From NCBI GenBank assembly GCA_016880375.1, contig JAEHDO010000087.1:1-10513 (forward strand): a DNA stretch of 10,513 nt, in the 5' to 3' direction. The notes under the pieces were generated by a model. It saw nothing but the letters and a program-made list of their open reading frames with translations. It had not been told where the DNA came from and did no database searches. The position numbers were made by a program, and so were the translations under genes. The stretch comes from Betaproteobacteria bacterium (lineage in GTDB: Bacteria; Pseudomonadota; Gammaproteobacteria; Burkholderiales; Rhodocyclaceae). Of this stretch, positions 1 to 8,203 are shown piece after piece (position 1 is the first letter of the stretch; each line of letters starts with the position of its first letter).

Positions 1-977
<977 letters not shown>

Positions 978-985
978 TACTTTGT

Positions 986-993
986 CTCCTCCC
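986..993 (-). promoter_or_regulatory. Ribosome binding site of maeB
   Basis: On the minus strand GGGAGGAG lies 8 nt before the ATG at 975-977. It is a strong Shine-Dalgarno match and fixes the maeB start. Confidence 0.75.
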
Positions 994-1013
994 GTCTTGT
1001 GGACGGTAGATGC

Positions 1014-1042
1014 ATTCTAGGCAATTGAAGACGGAGCTTCCA
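1014..1042 (-). promoter_or_regulatory. Possible weak promoter of maeB
   Basis: On the minus strand TAGAAT (1019 to 1014) matches the -10 consensus in five of six bases. A poor -35-like TGGAAG (1042 to 1037) sits 17 nt upstream. Transcription would start near 1007 and give a leader of about 30 nt. The surrounding 135 nt between the SDR stop and maeB also holds a 6-bp inverted repeat (1036-1041 with 1048-1053, loop 6) overlapping the -35 area. The spacing fits maeB, but the -35 is weak and the call is an inference. Confidence 0.3.
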
Positions 1043-1112
1043 TTGTGGGAAGCCGCAGGGGAAGTATCCCGGATCGGCGCGGCGGCGTCAGTCGCCCGGA
1101 AGACAGGCCGCC

Positions 1113-1907
1113 TTAGAAAGTGCCGGGGTAGGCCCCTCCATCCATCAGCAGATTCTGTCCCGTGATGAAGCCGGCCTGGGCGCTCGCCAGCCAGGCGCAG
1201 GCGGCGCCGAACTCCTCGGGATCGCCGATGCGGCCGGCGGGAATGGTGGCGATGCGCTCGGCCAGGGCTTCCTCGTAGGCGATGCCGCGCGACCTGGCCT
1301 GGCCGCCAACCACCGTGCGGATGCGGTCGGTGTCGAAGAAGCCCGGCAGCAGGTTGTTGATGGTGACGTTGTGCCTGACGGTCTTCCTCGCCAGGCCGGC
1401 GACGAAGCCGGTGAGGCCGGCGCGCGCGCCGTTGGAAAGGCCGAGCACGTCGATCGGCGCCTTCACCGCGCCGGAGGTGATATTGATGATGCGGCCGAAG
1501 CGTCGTTCGATCATGCCGTCCACCGTCGCCTTGATCAGCTCGATGGGCGTCAGCATGTTGGCGTCGAGCGCGGCGATCCAGTCCTCGCGCGACCAGTTGC
1601 GGAAATCGCCCGGCGGCGGCCCGCCGGCATTGTTCACCAGGATGTCCGGCTGCGGACAGGCGGCCAGAGCCGCGGCGCGGCCTTCCGGCGTGGTGATGTC
1701 GGCGGCGACGGCCGTGATCGCCGTGCCCCCCGTACCATGAGGACTGACTTTCTCCAGTTCGGCCGCCGTCGCCTCCAGCGCCGCGCGCCCGCGCGCGACG
1801 ATCGTCACCTGCACGCCCTCCTTCGCCAGGGCCAGCGCGCAGCCGCGGCCGAGGCCCTTGCTGGCGGCGCAGACCAGCGCCTTTTTCCCTGCGATGCCGA
1901 GATCCAT
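1113..1907 (-). CDS. Atypical short-chain dehydrogenase/reductase (FabG-like SDR with altered catalytic pair)
   Basis: A 264-residue Rossmann-fold protein of normal SDR length. The cofactor motif is AASKGLGRG at 14-22, NNAG follows at 92-95, and the structural Asn is Asn117. The active-site Ser is present in ITSGA (Ser145). The YxxxK motif is not: the aligned stretch reads LSNGARAG at 157-164, so Tyr becomes Ser158 and Lys becomes Arg162. The C-terminus MDGGAYPG is the usual SDR end. From general knowledge, a subgroup of beta-ketoacyl-ACP-reductase-like SDRs lacks a perfect tetrad, and this protein fits it. It may reduce or oxidise an acyl or hydroxyacyl substrate in some other way, or may not be an oxidoreductase; the substrate is unknown. 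The ATG at 1905-1907 lies 3 nt after the hydrolase stop, and its GGAG (1914-1917) overlaps the last codons of the hydrolase, so the two are probably translationally coupled. Confidence 0.88.
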   Translation of the reverse strand: MDLGIAGKKALVCAASKGLGRGCALALAKEGVQVTIVARGRAALEATAAELEKVSPHGTGGTAITAVAADITTPEGRAAALAACPQPDILVNNAGGPPPGDFRNWSREDWIAALDANMLTPIELIKATVDGMIERRFGRIINITSGAVKAPIDVLGLSNGARAGLTGFVAGLARKTVRHNVTINNLLPGFFDTDRIRTVVGGQARSRGIAYEEALAERIATIPAGRIGDPEEFGAACAWLASAQAGFITGQNLLMDGGAYPGTF

Positions 1908-1910
1908 TGT

Positions 1911-2690
1911 TTACTCCGTCAGAAAATCCAGCAGCAGCCGGTTGAAGGCGTCCGCCTGCTCGATGTTGGAAAGGTGCGATGCCCCGGGGATCACCGCCAG
2001 CCGCGCGCCGGGAATCGCCGCGGCGATGACTTCCGACATGGCCGGCGGCGTGCCGATATCGTCGCGGCCGACGATCACCAGCGTCGGCGACTTGATCCCG
2101 CTCAGGCGGTCCGTCACATCGATGCGGGCAATCGCCTGGGCGCAGCCGACGTAGCCGGCCACCGGCGTGTTGCGGATGAGGGCGCCGATGCGTTCCATCA
2201 CCTCCGGATGCGCCGCGCGCCAGGGCGCGGTGAACCAGCGTTCCAGCGTCGGCTGCACGTGCGCCGCCATGCCCTGCTCCTGCGCGACGCGGATGCGCTC
2301 CGCCCACAGCGGCTGTGCTTCAAGCGGCATGCGGCTGCTGGTGTCGGCCAGCACCAGGCGGTCGACGCGGCCCGGCGCCATCAGGGCGAGGTGCTGGCCG
2401 ATCATGCCGCCCATCGACAGGCCGCAATAGTGCGTGCGCTCGACCTTCAGGGCGTCGAGCAGATGGATGACATCGTCAGAAAGCTGGTCGAAGGTGTAGG
2501 CGCCGGCCGGCGCGTCCGTCTGCCCGTGGCCGCGCGTGTCGAAGCGCAATACGGTGAAGCGGCTCTCCAGCGCCGCCAGCTGCGGCCGCCACATCGAGCT
2601 GTCGCAGCAGAGCGAATGCGACAGCGCCAGCCAGGGGCCGCTGCCGGAAATCTCGCAATGGATGTCGATGCCGTTGGCGCGGACTTTCAT
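1911..2690 (-). CDS. Alpha/beta hydrolase, 3-oxoadipate enol-lactonase (PcaD)-like
   Basis: A 259-residue alpha/beta hydrolase. The nucleophile elbow is CGLSMGG at 89-95 (Ser92), the acid is Asp210 or Asp211 in VGRDDIGTPP, and the catalytic His is His239 in GASHLSNIEQ. FDTRGHG at 50-56 and SHSLCCDSSMW at 24-34 supply the oxyanion-hole region. The length and the motifs (RFDTRGHG, CGLSMGGMIGQ, SHLSNIEQADAF) strongly resemble PcaD, which hydrolyses 3-oxoadipate enol-lactone in the beta-ketoadipate pathway. No other gene of that pathway is in the window, so the true substrate could be another lactone or ester. The protein has no signal peptide and is presumably cytoplasmic. GGAGAGAGG at 2695-2703 precedes the ATG. 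The gene starts 30 nt after the SYLF gene and ends 3 nt before the SDR gene, which suggests shared transcription with the SDR. Confidence 0.85.
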   Translation of the reverse strand: MKVRANGIDIHCEISGSGPWLALSHSLCCDSSMWRPQLAALESRFTVLRFDTRGHGQTDAPAGAYTFDQLSDDVIHLLDALKVERTHYCGLSMGGMIGQHLALMAPGRVDRLVLADTSSRMPLEAQPLWAERIRVAQEQGMAAHVQPTLERWFTAPWRAAHPEVMERIGALIRNTPVAGYVGCAQAIARIDVTDRLSGIKSPTLVIVGRDDIGTPPAMSEVIAAAIPGARLAVIPGASHLSNIEQADAFNRLLLDFLTE

Positions 2691-2720
2691 CGTGCCTCTC
2701 TCCGCGGCGTGGATGGGAGC

Positions 2721-3290
2721 CTAATTGAGGTCCTTGTCCTGGTAGTACTTGGTTCCCTTGATTGTCGCCTCGAGCGCCAGCCCCTTGTCGGTCATCTGGA
2801 ACAGCCAGATGCCGTCGGACATCGGTATCGCGCCAGCAGAGGCCGCGCCCTTGTTTTCGGTCTTCGCCGCGGCGGTGGCCTGGGCGCTGGCCTCCCAGCC
2901 GGAACTGACGAAGCGGTCGAAGGCGGCCGCCGTATCGAACACGAAGACCAGCTTGAATTTCTTGATGCCGAGCCCGAGGCCGGCCTGCACTTCCGCCATC
3001 TTCATGAAGACTTCCTGCCTGCCGCCGTCCGCTTTCTTTCTGACGGCCATCCCCTTGCCGGTGCCGCCGCCGGCGACGAGCAATTTCATGCCGAAGTTGG
3101 TGAACGTCGCGTAGCCCGCGGCCGACTCGACGACCTGCTTCGCCGAGGGTTTGGCCTTGTAGAGGTCCGCCAGAACCTTCGCCGAGGCCTTGCGGATCTC
3201 CGCACGCTCCTTGCCGGCGTCTGCGCCCAGCACCAGTGAATTCACCAGCAGCAGCGCGCATGCGCCGAGCATTCCAATCAACCGTTTCAT
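2721..3290 (-). CDS. Secreted SYLF-domain (YSC84-like, DUF500) lipid-binding protein
   Basis: A 189-residue protein with an N-terminal Sec signal (MKR, then a hydrophobic stretch to about residue 22, probable cleavage near LGA-DAG), so likely periplasmic or outer-membrane associated. The rest is one SYLF domain: AAGYATFTNFG at 57-67, a glycine-rich VAGGGTGKGMAV at 72-83, AGLGLGIKKFKLVFVFD at 103-119, GWEASAQATAAA at 131-142 and a C-terminal KYYQDKDLN. The SYLF fold is known as a phospholipid-binding domain in eukaryotic Ysc84/SH3YL1; in bacteria its role is poorly defined. An LGAC at 8-11 looks like a lipobox, but the hydrophobic run continues past it, so a lipoprotein is less likely. The start at 3288-3290 is chosen because GGAGG (3296-3300) sits 5 nt upstream; a start 13 codons earlier would add residues before the signal. 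It lies 68 nt after uvrD. Confidence 0.87.
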   Translation of the reverse strand: MKRLIGMLGACALLLVNSLVLGADAGKERAEIRKASAKVLADLYKAKPSAKQVVESAAGYATFTNFGMKLLVAGGGTGKGMAVRKKADGGRQEVFMKMAEVQAGLGLGIKKFKLVFVFDTAAAFDRFVSSGWEASAQATAAAKTENKGAASAGAIPMSDGIWLFQMTDKGLALEATIKGTKYYQDKDLN

Positions 3291-3295
3291 GGCAT

Positions 3296-3300
3296 CCTCC
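3296..3300 (-). promoter_or_regulatory. Ribosome binding site of the SYLF gene
   Basis: GGAGG inside a GGGGGGAGG run, 5 nt before the ATG at 3288-3290. It decides in favour of this start over an in-frame ATG at 3327-3329, since it places the signal peptide at the very N-terminus. Confidence 0.7.
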
Positions 3301-3358
3301 CCCCACCTTCGATTGAAAGTGGCCAGCATAACCCTTTAAAGGCCTGCCCGCCGGCGAT

Positions 3359-5542
3359 TCAGGCCGGCGTCAGCTTCGCCACCGACAGCGCCAGCCACTT
3401 GACGCCCTCGCGGCCGAAGTTCACCTGCACGCGGGCGTCCGAGCCGGCGCCCTCGGCGTTCACGATCACGCCCTGACCGAATTTGGCGTGCGCGACGTTC
3501 TGGCCGATGCGGAAGCCGCCGGTCTCCTGCGCGGCCGTGCGGCGCATCACGGCCGCCGGCGCCGGCTCGGCCCAGGCCGGGCGGCGCGGCGCAAAAGTCA
3601 GTCCCCCGGATACGGCGGCATGGCCGCGCGCCAGCTTCGGCGTCAGCCATTTCAGCAAGCCTTCGGGAATCTCGTCGAAGAAGCGCGAGGGCAGGTTGTA
3701 GCGCGTCTGGCCGTGCAGCATGCGCGTCTGGGCGTGGGAGAGATACAGCCGTTTCCGCGCCCGCGTGACGGCGACGTACATCAGGCGCCGCTCTTCCTCC
3801 AGGCCCTTGTCTTCGCGCACGCTGTTCTCGTGCGGGAACAGCCCCTCCTCCAGGCCGCTGATGAAGACGACATCGAACTCGAGGCCCTTGGCGGAATGCA
3901 CGGTCATCAGCTGCAGGGCGTCGTCGCCCTCGCCGGCCTGGTGCTCGCCGGCTTCCAGCGAGGCGTGCGAGAGGAAGGCGGCGAGGTCGCCCGACAGTTC
4001 GCCCTCGGCATCGGCGCGGCCCTCTTCCGCAACGAAATTGGCGGCGGCGTTCACCAGTTCGTCGAGGTTGGCGAGACGGTCCTGGCCTTCCTTCTCCGTC
4101 TGGTAGTGGGCGCGCAGTCCGGAGTGCACGAGCACCTGCTCGACAGTCTCGGGCAGCGTCAGGCCCTCGCAGGCGGCTTTCAGCTTGCGGATCAGTTCGG
4201 CGAAGGCAGCTGCCTTGCCGCCGCCCTGCGCCGTCTCACAGAGACTGACTTTTGCGTTCTTCGCCGCGTCCTGCAGCTGCTCGATGCTGCGCGCGCCGAT
4301 GCCGCGCGCCGGGAAGTTCACCACGCGCAGGAAGGCGCCGTCGTCGTCGGAATTGGCGATCAGCCTCAGATACGCCAGCGCGTGCTTGACCTCCTGCCGC
4401 TCGAAGAAGCGCAGGCCGCCATAGACGCGGTAAGGCAGCCCGGCGGAAAACAGGGCGTGCTCGAGCACACGCGACTGGGCGTTGGAGCGGTAGAGCAGCG
4501 CCATCTCGCGGCGCGCCAGGCCCTCGGCGGCGAGGGACCTGATTTCCTCGACGATCCAGCGCGCCTCCTCGGTGTCGTTGAAGGCCTCATACACGCGGAT
4601 CGGCTCGCCCGAGCCGGCGTCGGTCCACAGGTTCTTGCCGAGCCGGGCTTCGTTGTTCTTGATGATGGCGTTGGCGGCATCGAGGATGTTGCCGTGCGAG
4701 CGGTAGTTCTGCTCGAGGCGGATGACGTTGTCGACGCGGAACTCGCGTTCGAAGTCGCGCATGTTGCCGACCTCGGCGCCCCGGAAGGCGTAGATCGACT
4801 GATCGTCGTCGCCGACGCAGAACAGGTTCGCACCGCCCGCCGCGAGCAGCTTCAGCCAGCGATACTGCAGGACGTTGGTGTCCTGGAACTCGTCTACGAG
4901 AATGTGCCTGAAACGGCCCTGGTAATGCTGGCGGATCGGTTCGTTGCGCGCGAGCAGTTCGTAGGAGCGCAGCAGCAACTCGGCGAAGTCCACCACCCCC
5001 TCGCGCTGGCACTGGGCCTCGTATTCGCGATACAGCTCGACGCGCCTGCGCGTGTACTCATCCCAGGCTTCCGCCGCGTCCGGCCTCAAGCCCGCCTCTT
5101 TCTGGCCGTTAATGAAGTTGGCGATATCCCTGGGCGGGAATTTCTCGTCGTCGACGTTGAGCGCCTTGATCATCCGCTTGATGGCCGCCAGCTGGTCGGC
5201 CGAATCGAGGATCTGGAAGAGCTGGGGCAGGCCGGCATCGCGATGGTGCGCGCGCAGCATGCGGTTGCACAGTCCGTGGAAGGTGCCGATCCACATGCCG
5301 CGGGTGTTGATCGGCAGCATGGCGGAAAGCCGCGTGAGCATTTCCTTCGCCGCCTTGTTGGTGAACGTGACGGCGAGCACGCCGTGCGGGCCGGCCTGGC
5401 CGGTCTGGATCAGCCAGGCAAGGCGTGTGGTCAGCACGCGCGTCTTGCCGGAACCGGCACCGGCCAGGATGAGGGCATGCTGCGGCGGCAGGGTGACGGC
5501 GGCGAGTTGTGGCGGGTTGAGGCCGCGGAGCAGGTTTGACAT
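3359..5542 (-). CDS. uvrD: DNA helicase II, UvrD
   Basis: A 727-residue superfamily 1A 3'-to-5' DNA helicase, which unwinds DNA in nucleotide excision repair and mismatch repair and removes recombinase filaments. All motifs are visible: the Q-motif region LNPPQLAAV at 8-16, Walker A GAGSGKT at 28-34, motif Ia TFTNKAAKEM at 59-68, motif Ib IGTFHGLCNRML at 85-96, motif II DEFQDTN at 217-223, motif III GDDDQSIYAFRGA at 244-256, motif IV region QNYRSHGNIL at 278-287, motif V TVHSAKGLEF at 547-556 and motif VI YVAVTRARKRLYL at 589-601. The C-terminus (about 676-727, GQNVAHAKFGQG and GVKWLALSVAKL) is the Tudor-like domain of UvrD/PcrA that contacts RNA polymerase; this favours UvrD over Rep. The ATG at 5540-5542 gives the usual short N-terminus, but its Shine-Dalgarno is poor. 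A good -10 lies just upstream. The gene appears intact. Confidence 0.97.
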   Translation of the reverse strand: MSNLLRGLNPPQLAAVTLPPQHALILAGAGSGKTRVLTTRLAWLIQTGQAGPHGVLAVTFTNKAAKEMLTRLSAMLPINTRGMWIGTFHGLCNRMLRAHHRDAGLPQLFQILDSADQLAAIKRMIKALNVDDEKFPPRDIANFINGQKEAGLRPDAAEAWDEYTRRRVELYREYEAQCQREGVVDFAELLLRSYELLARNEPIRQHYQGRFRHILVDEFQDTNVLQYRWLKLLAAGGANLFCVGDDDQSIYAFRGAEVGNMRDFEREFRVDNVIRLEQNYRSHGNILDAANAIIKNNEARLGKNLWTDAGSGEPIRVYEAFNDTEEARWIVEEIRSLAAEGLARREMALLYRSNAQSRVLEHALFSAGLPYRVYGGLRFFERQEVKHALAYLRLIANSDDDGAFLRVVNFPARGIGARSIEQLQDAAKNAKVSLCETAQGGGKAAAFAELIRKLKAACEGLTLPETVEQVLVHSGLRAHYQTEKEGQDRLANLDELVNAAANFVAEEGRADAEGELSGDLAAFLSHASLEAGEHQAGEGDDALQLMTVHSAKGLEFDVVFISGLEEGLFPHENSVREDKGLEEERRLMYVAVTRARKRLYLSHAQTRMLHGQTRYNLPSRFFDEIPEGLLKWLTPKLARGHAAVSGGLTFAPRRPAWAEPAPAAVMRRTAAQETGGFRIGQNVAHAKFGQGVIVNAEGAGSDARVQVNFGREGVKWLALSVAKLTPA

Positions 5543-5568
5543 CGAGGCAGGATTGGCGTGTGACGGAG

Positions 5569-5574
5569 ATTATA
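5569..5574 (-). promoter_or_regulatory. -10 element of the uvrD promoter
   Basis: A perfect TATAAT on the minus strand, rare by chance in such GC-rich DNA, lies 26 nt before the uvrD ATG. Transcription would start near 5562 and give a leader of about 20 nt. No good TTGACA lies 16-18 nt upstream (the area reads GCGGTC), so an activator may be needed or the promoter may be weak. No LexA box is evident by eye. Confidence 0.5.
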
Positions 5575-5623
5575 CCGCCGACCCCGGGTGCGACCGCGCC
5601 TCCTGCCCGAGCGCCGGCATTTT

Positions 5624-5632
5624 TGCTATTGT
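5624..5632 (+). promoter_or_regulatory. Possible extended -10 for the kinase pair
   Basis: TGCTATTGT contains an extended TGn and a -10-like TATTGT (four of six). The expected -35 position is GC-rich and does not match. If used, transcription would start near 5639, so close to the GTG at 5647 that its Shine-Dalgarno would be partly lost, favouring translation from the ATG at 5701 or 5710. Tentative. Confidence 0.28.
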
Positions 5633-5636
5633 GATC

Positions 5637-5640
5637 GAGG
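5637..5640 (+). promoter_or_regulatory. Candidate ribosome binding site for the first kinase
   Basis: GAGG lies 6 nt before the GTG at 5647-5649. The in-frame ATG codons at 5701 and 5710 have no comparably placed match; a GGGAGG lies about 20 nt before 5701, which is too far. Confidence 0.45.
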
Positions 5641-5646
5641 ATTGAA

Positions 5647-8181
5647 GTGCCCGGCAGGCCGCCGACCACGCCGCGGGAGGCACGCCTGGACCTCACGACA
5701 ATGACGGATATGCCGAACGTACACGAAGAAAAGTCCGGTCCCCATTCGAATGGCGACGACAAGCTCGGCCTGCTCAAGGCCGCGCTCATCATCATCACGT
5801 TGGGCATCGTCCTCTACAGCATCGTGCTCCACCTGACCGCCCCGGAGCAAAACTACCGCCTGATCGCTCCCCTGCTGATGCCGCCGCTGATTCTCGCCAC
5901 GCTGATCCAGCTGCGCCGCGGCAGGACACAGTCCGCCCTGCGCATGCTTGCTTTCGGCGCCTGGGCCGTCATCACCACCGCCGCGGCCTTTGCCGGCGGC
6001 GTGCGCGCGCCGGCGCTGGTCGCCTATCCGCTCCTGATCGTGATGACGGGCTGGCTGCTCGGTTTGCGCTCGGGCATCGTCATGGCCGTCCTGACCCTGG
6101 CAGCCAGCGGCTGCTTCACGCTGGCGGAAATGGCGAATGCTCTCCCGCCGGCGCAGCCGGCTCCCGCCCTGCTGACGTGGCTGGTGCAAACCATCGTGAT
6201 CGTCACCTCGGGCGTGCTGATCGGCTTCGTCCTGCATCGCTACGACCAGCGCTTCCGCGATGTAGAGCAGCTCGGCGAGGAATTGTCCGGCCGGGTCGGC
6301 GACCTGGCGGCCAAGGAAACCGAGCTGCGACTGCTGACCGAAAGCATCCCGGCTTTCATCTTCCGCGGCGACCTCGATCTGCGCTGCCGCTACGCCAACC
6401 GGCGCTATGCGGAGTTCTTCGGCTTCAGGCAGGAGGATATCGTCGGCAAGGGCATCGCCGACATCCTCGGCGAGGAGGCGGCGAACGCCATCCGGCACAG
6501 GCTGCAGGCCGCGCTCGGCGGCGACACGGTGCGCTATCGCGCCACCCGCCACAGCACCGCCAGTGGCGAGGACCATCACCTTGACGTCTCCGTCGTGCCC
6601 GAGCGAGACGAGAGCGGGACGGTCGTCGGCTTCTATGCGCTCATGCTCGACGTCACGCCCGAGGTTCTCGCCGAGCAGGCCCTGCGCAAGCAGCACGCCT
6701 TTCAGGACGCCCTGGTGCAGGCCCAGTCGGACGCCGGGCTGGGCATGATCATCATCGAGAAGGGCCGCGTCATCCATGCCAACGATGCCTTTTGCCGCAT
6801 GTACGGCTACACGCAGAAGGAAGTCGAGGCGCTCTCCAGCTTCCTCGAGCTGGCCCATCCGGACGACCGCGAGCGAGTGCTAAGAAACCATCAGCGACGC
6901 CTGAACGGCGAGGCGTTCGAGAACAGCTACCGCATCTCCATCATCACCAAGGCGGGCGAACGCCGGGCGGTTGACATGACCGTCGCCTTCATGGAGGGCG
7001 CCGCGCCGCGCGTGCTGGTGATCATCAACGACGCCACCGAGCGGGTCGAAGCGGAGGTGGCATTGCAGGAGAGCGAGAAGCGTCTGCGCGAGGCGCAGCG
7101 CATCGGCCACATTGGCAGCTGGGACCTGGACCTGACCAGCCAGCGCATAACATGGTCCGGCGAGCTCTACCGGATCTACGAGCGCAACCGGGAGGACTTC
7201 GGTGGCACCTGGGAGGAATTGCTGAACCTCGTACATCCGGACGATCTTCCCAAGGTGCGCCAGGCCTGGCGCGAATCGGCCCAGGCACAGGGCGGTTGCG
7301 AGGTACAGCATCGCATCCTGATGCGGGACGGCCGCACCAAGCATCTGCTCGTGAACTGGGAAGTATTCCGCGACGGCGAGGGCCGGTCGGTGCGCGCGCT
7401 CGGTACGGCCCAGGATATCACCGAGCAGGTGCTCGCCCGGGAGGAAATCCAGCACCTGAACGAGAAACTGGAGGCGCGGGTGCGCGAGCGTACGGCAGAA
7501 CTGCAGACGGCCAACAAGGAGCTGGAGTCCTTTGCCTACTCGATCTCGCACGACCTGCGGGCGCCGCTGCGCGGCATCGACGGATTCGGCCAGCTGCTGC
7601 TCGAGGAGTACAGCGGGCGGCTGGACACGCAGGGCCAGGACTATCTCAGACGGATGCGCTGCGCGGCGCAGCGAATGGGGGCCCTCATCGACGACATCCT
7701 CGAGCTGTCGCGCGTCACGCGCAAGAGCATGGGGCGCAAGCCCGTCGACCTGGGTCACGTGGCCGCCGACATCATCGACAACAAGGCAAAATCCGATCCG
7801 CAGCGCAGGGTCGAAGCGATCATCGCGCCGGGTTGCACGGCCATTGGCGATGCCCAACTGCTGCGCGTGCTGCTCGAGAACCTGCTCGAGAATGCCTGGA
7901 AATACACCCGCACCACCTCGCCGGCGCGCATCGAGTTCGGCCGGGAAAACGCCAACGGCGAAGCGGTGTTTTTCGTGCGGGACAACGGCGTCGGCTTTGA
8001 CATGCGCTACGCCGGGCGCCTCTTCAATCCCTTTCAGCGGCTGCATACCTCCGAAGAATTCGAGGGTACCGGCATCGGCCTCGCTTCCGCGGCGCGTGTC
8101 GTGCACCGTCACGGCGGCCGCATCTGGGCGGAGGCCGAGCCGGGCAAAGGGGCAACGTTCAGGTTTACACTGCCCAGCTGA
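5647..8181 (+). CDS. Membrane PAS-PAS-PAS sensor histidine kinase (first of tandem pair)
   Basis: An 844-residue inner-membrane kinase (from the GTG at 5647; ATG starts at 5701 or 5710 would remove 18 or 21 residues without touching a domain). Domains in order: about six transmembrane helices between 43 and 197; a short coiled linker at 200-228; PAS 1 at about 226-340; PAS 2 at about 350-470; PAS 3 (PAS_3 fold, GHIGSWDLD at 487-495 and HPDDLP at 530-535) to about 595; a coiled coil at 597-628; HisKA with SISHDLRAPLRG at 632-643 (His635 phosphoacceptor); HATPase_c with the N box at 744-752 (Asn749), G1 DNGVGF at 779-784, NPFQRLH at 794-800 and G2 GTGIGLA at 807-813. There is no receiver or HAMP domain, so it should phosphorylate a separate response regulator. 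The signal is unknown; I see no obvious haem, flavin or metal motif. It is followed after 22 nt by a paralogous kinase, implying one operon. Confidence 0.94.
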   Translation: MPGRPPTTPREARLDLTTMTDMPNVHEEKSGPHSNGDDKLGLLKAALIIITLGIVLYSIVLHLTAPEQNYRLIAPLLMPPLILATLIQLRRGRTQSALRMLAFGAWAVITTAAAFAGGVRAPALVAYPLLIVMTGWLLGLRSGIVMAVLTLAASGCFTLAEMANALPPAQPAPALLTWLVQTIVIVTSGVLIGFVLHRYDQRFRDVEQLGEELSGRVGDLAAKETELRLLTESIPAFIFRGDLDLRCRYANRRYAEFFGFRQEDIVGKGIADILGEEAANAIRHRLQAALGGDTVRYRATRHSTASGEDHHLDVSVVPERDESGTVVGFYALMLDVTPEVLAEQALRKQHAFQDALVQAQSDAGLGMIIIEKGRVIHANDAFCRMYGYTQKEVEALSSFLELAHPDDRERVLRNHQRRLNGEAFENSYRISIITKAGERRAVDMTVAFMEGAAPRVLVIINDATERVEAEVALQESEKRLREAQRIGHIGSWDLDLTSQRITWSGELYRIYERNREDFGGTWEELLNLVHPDDLPKVRQAWRESAQAQGGCEVQHRILMRDGRTKHLLVNWEVFRDGEGRSVRALGTAQDITEQVLAREEIQHLNEKLEARVRERTAELQTANKELESFAYSISHDLRAPLRGIDGFGQLLLEEYSGRLDTQGQDYLRRMRCAAQRMGALIDDILELSRVTRKSMGRKPVDLGHVAADIIDNKAKSDPQRRVEAIIAPGCTAIGDAQLLRVLLENLLENAWKYTRTTSPARIEFGRENANGEAVFFVRDNGVGFDMRYAGRLFNPFQRLHTSEEFEGTGIGLASAARVVHRHGGRIWAEAEPGKGATFRFTLPS
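7090..8079 (+). repeat. Copy 1 of duplicated PAS 3-HisKA-HATPase block
   Basis: Codes for residues 482-811 of the first kinase. It aligns without any gap with residues 441-770 of the second kinase (9524-10513); I count about 209 identical residues of 330 (63%). The phosphoacceptor region (LESFAYSISHDLRAPLRGID) is identical in both. Confidence 0.85.
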
Positions 8182-8192
8182 ATGCGGCCCAC

Positions 8193-8197
8193 GGGAG
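8193..8197 (+). promoter_or_regulatory. Ribosome binding site of the second kinase
   Basis: GGGAG lies 6 nt before a TTG at 8204-8206. No in-frame ATG or GTG occurs between the stop of the first kinase and the first transmembrane helix, so this site decides the TTG start. Confidence 0.65.
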
Positions 8198-8203
8198 AAT
8201 CCA

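Noticed and set aside
1036..1053. Inverted repeat GCTTCC/GGAAGC between the SDR and maeB as a terminator
   Set aside because: The stem is only 6 bp, with no following U run; it could equally be chance or an operator. It is mentioned only with the maeB promoter candidate.
1371..3239. Open frame of 622 codons on the plus strand across the SDR, hydrolase and SYLF genes
   Set aside because: It runs across three genes with clear families on the other strand, is rich in Arg, Ala, Gly and His in no pattern, and has no ribosome binding site or domain.
3349..3369. GC-rich 7-bp hairpin over the uvrD stop codon, as a terminator
   Set aside because: The stem is good (3349-3355 with 3363-3369, loop 7), but no run of U follows on the minus strand, and CGCCGGC-type palindromes are common in such DNA. 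It is not enough to call a terminator.
3488..5539. Long open frame (683 codons) on the plus strand opposite uvrD
   Set aside because: It mirrors the uvrD reading frame in GC-rich DNA where third-position G/C suppresses antisense stops. The translation is a low-complexity mix with no recognisable domain, whereas the minus strand encodes every UvrD motif.
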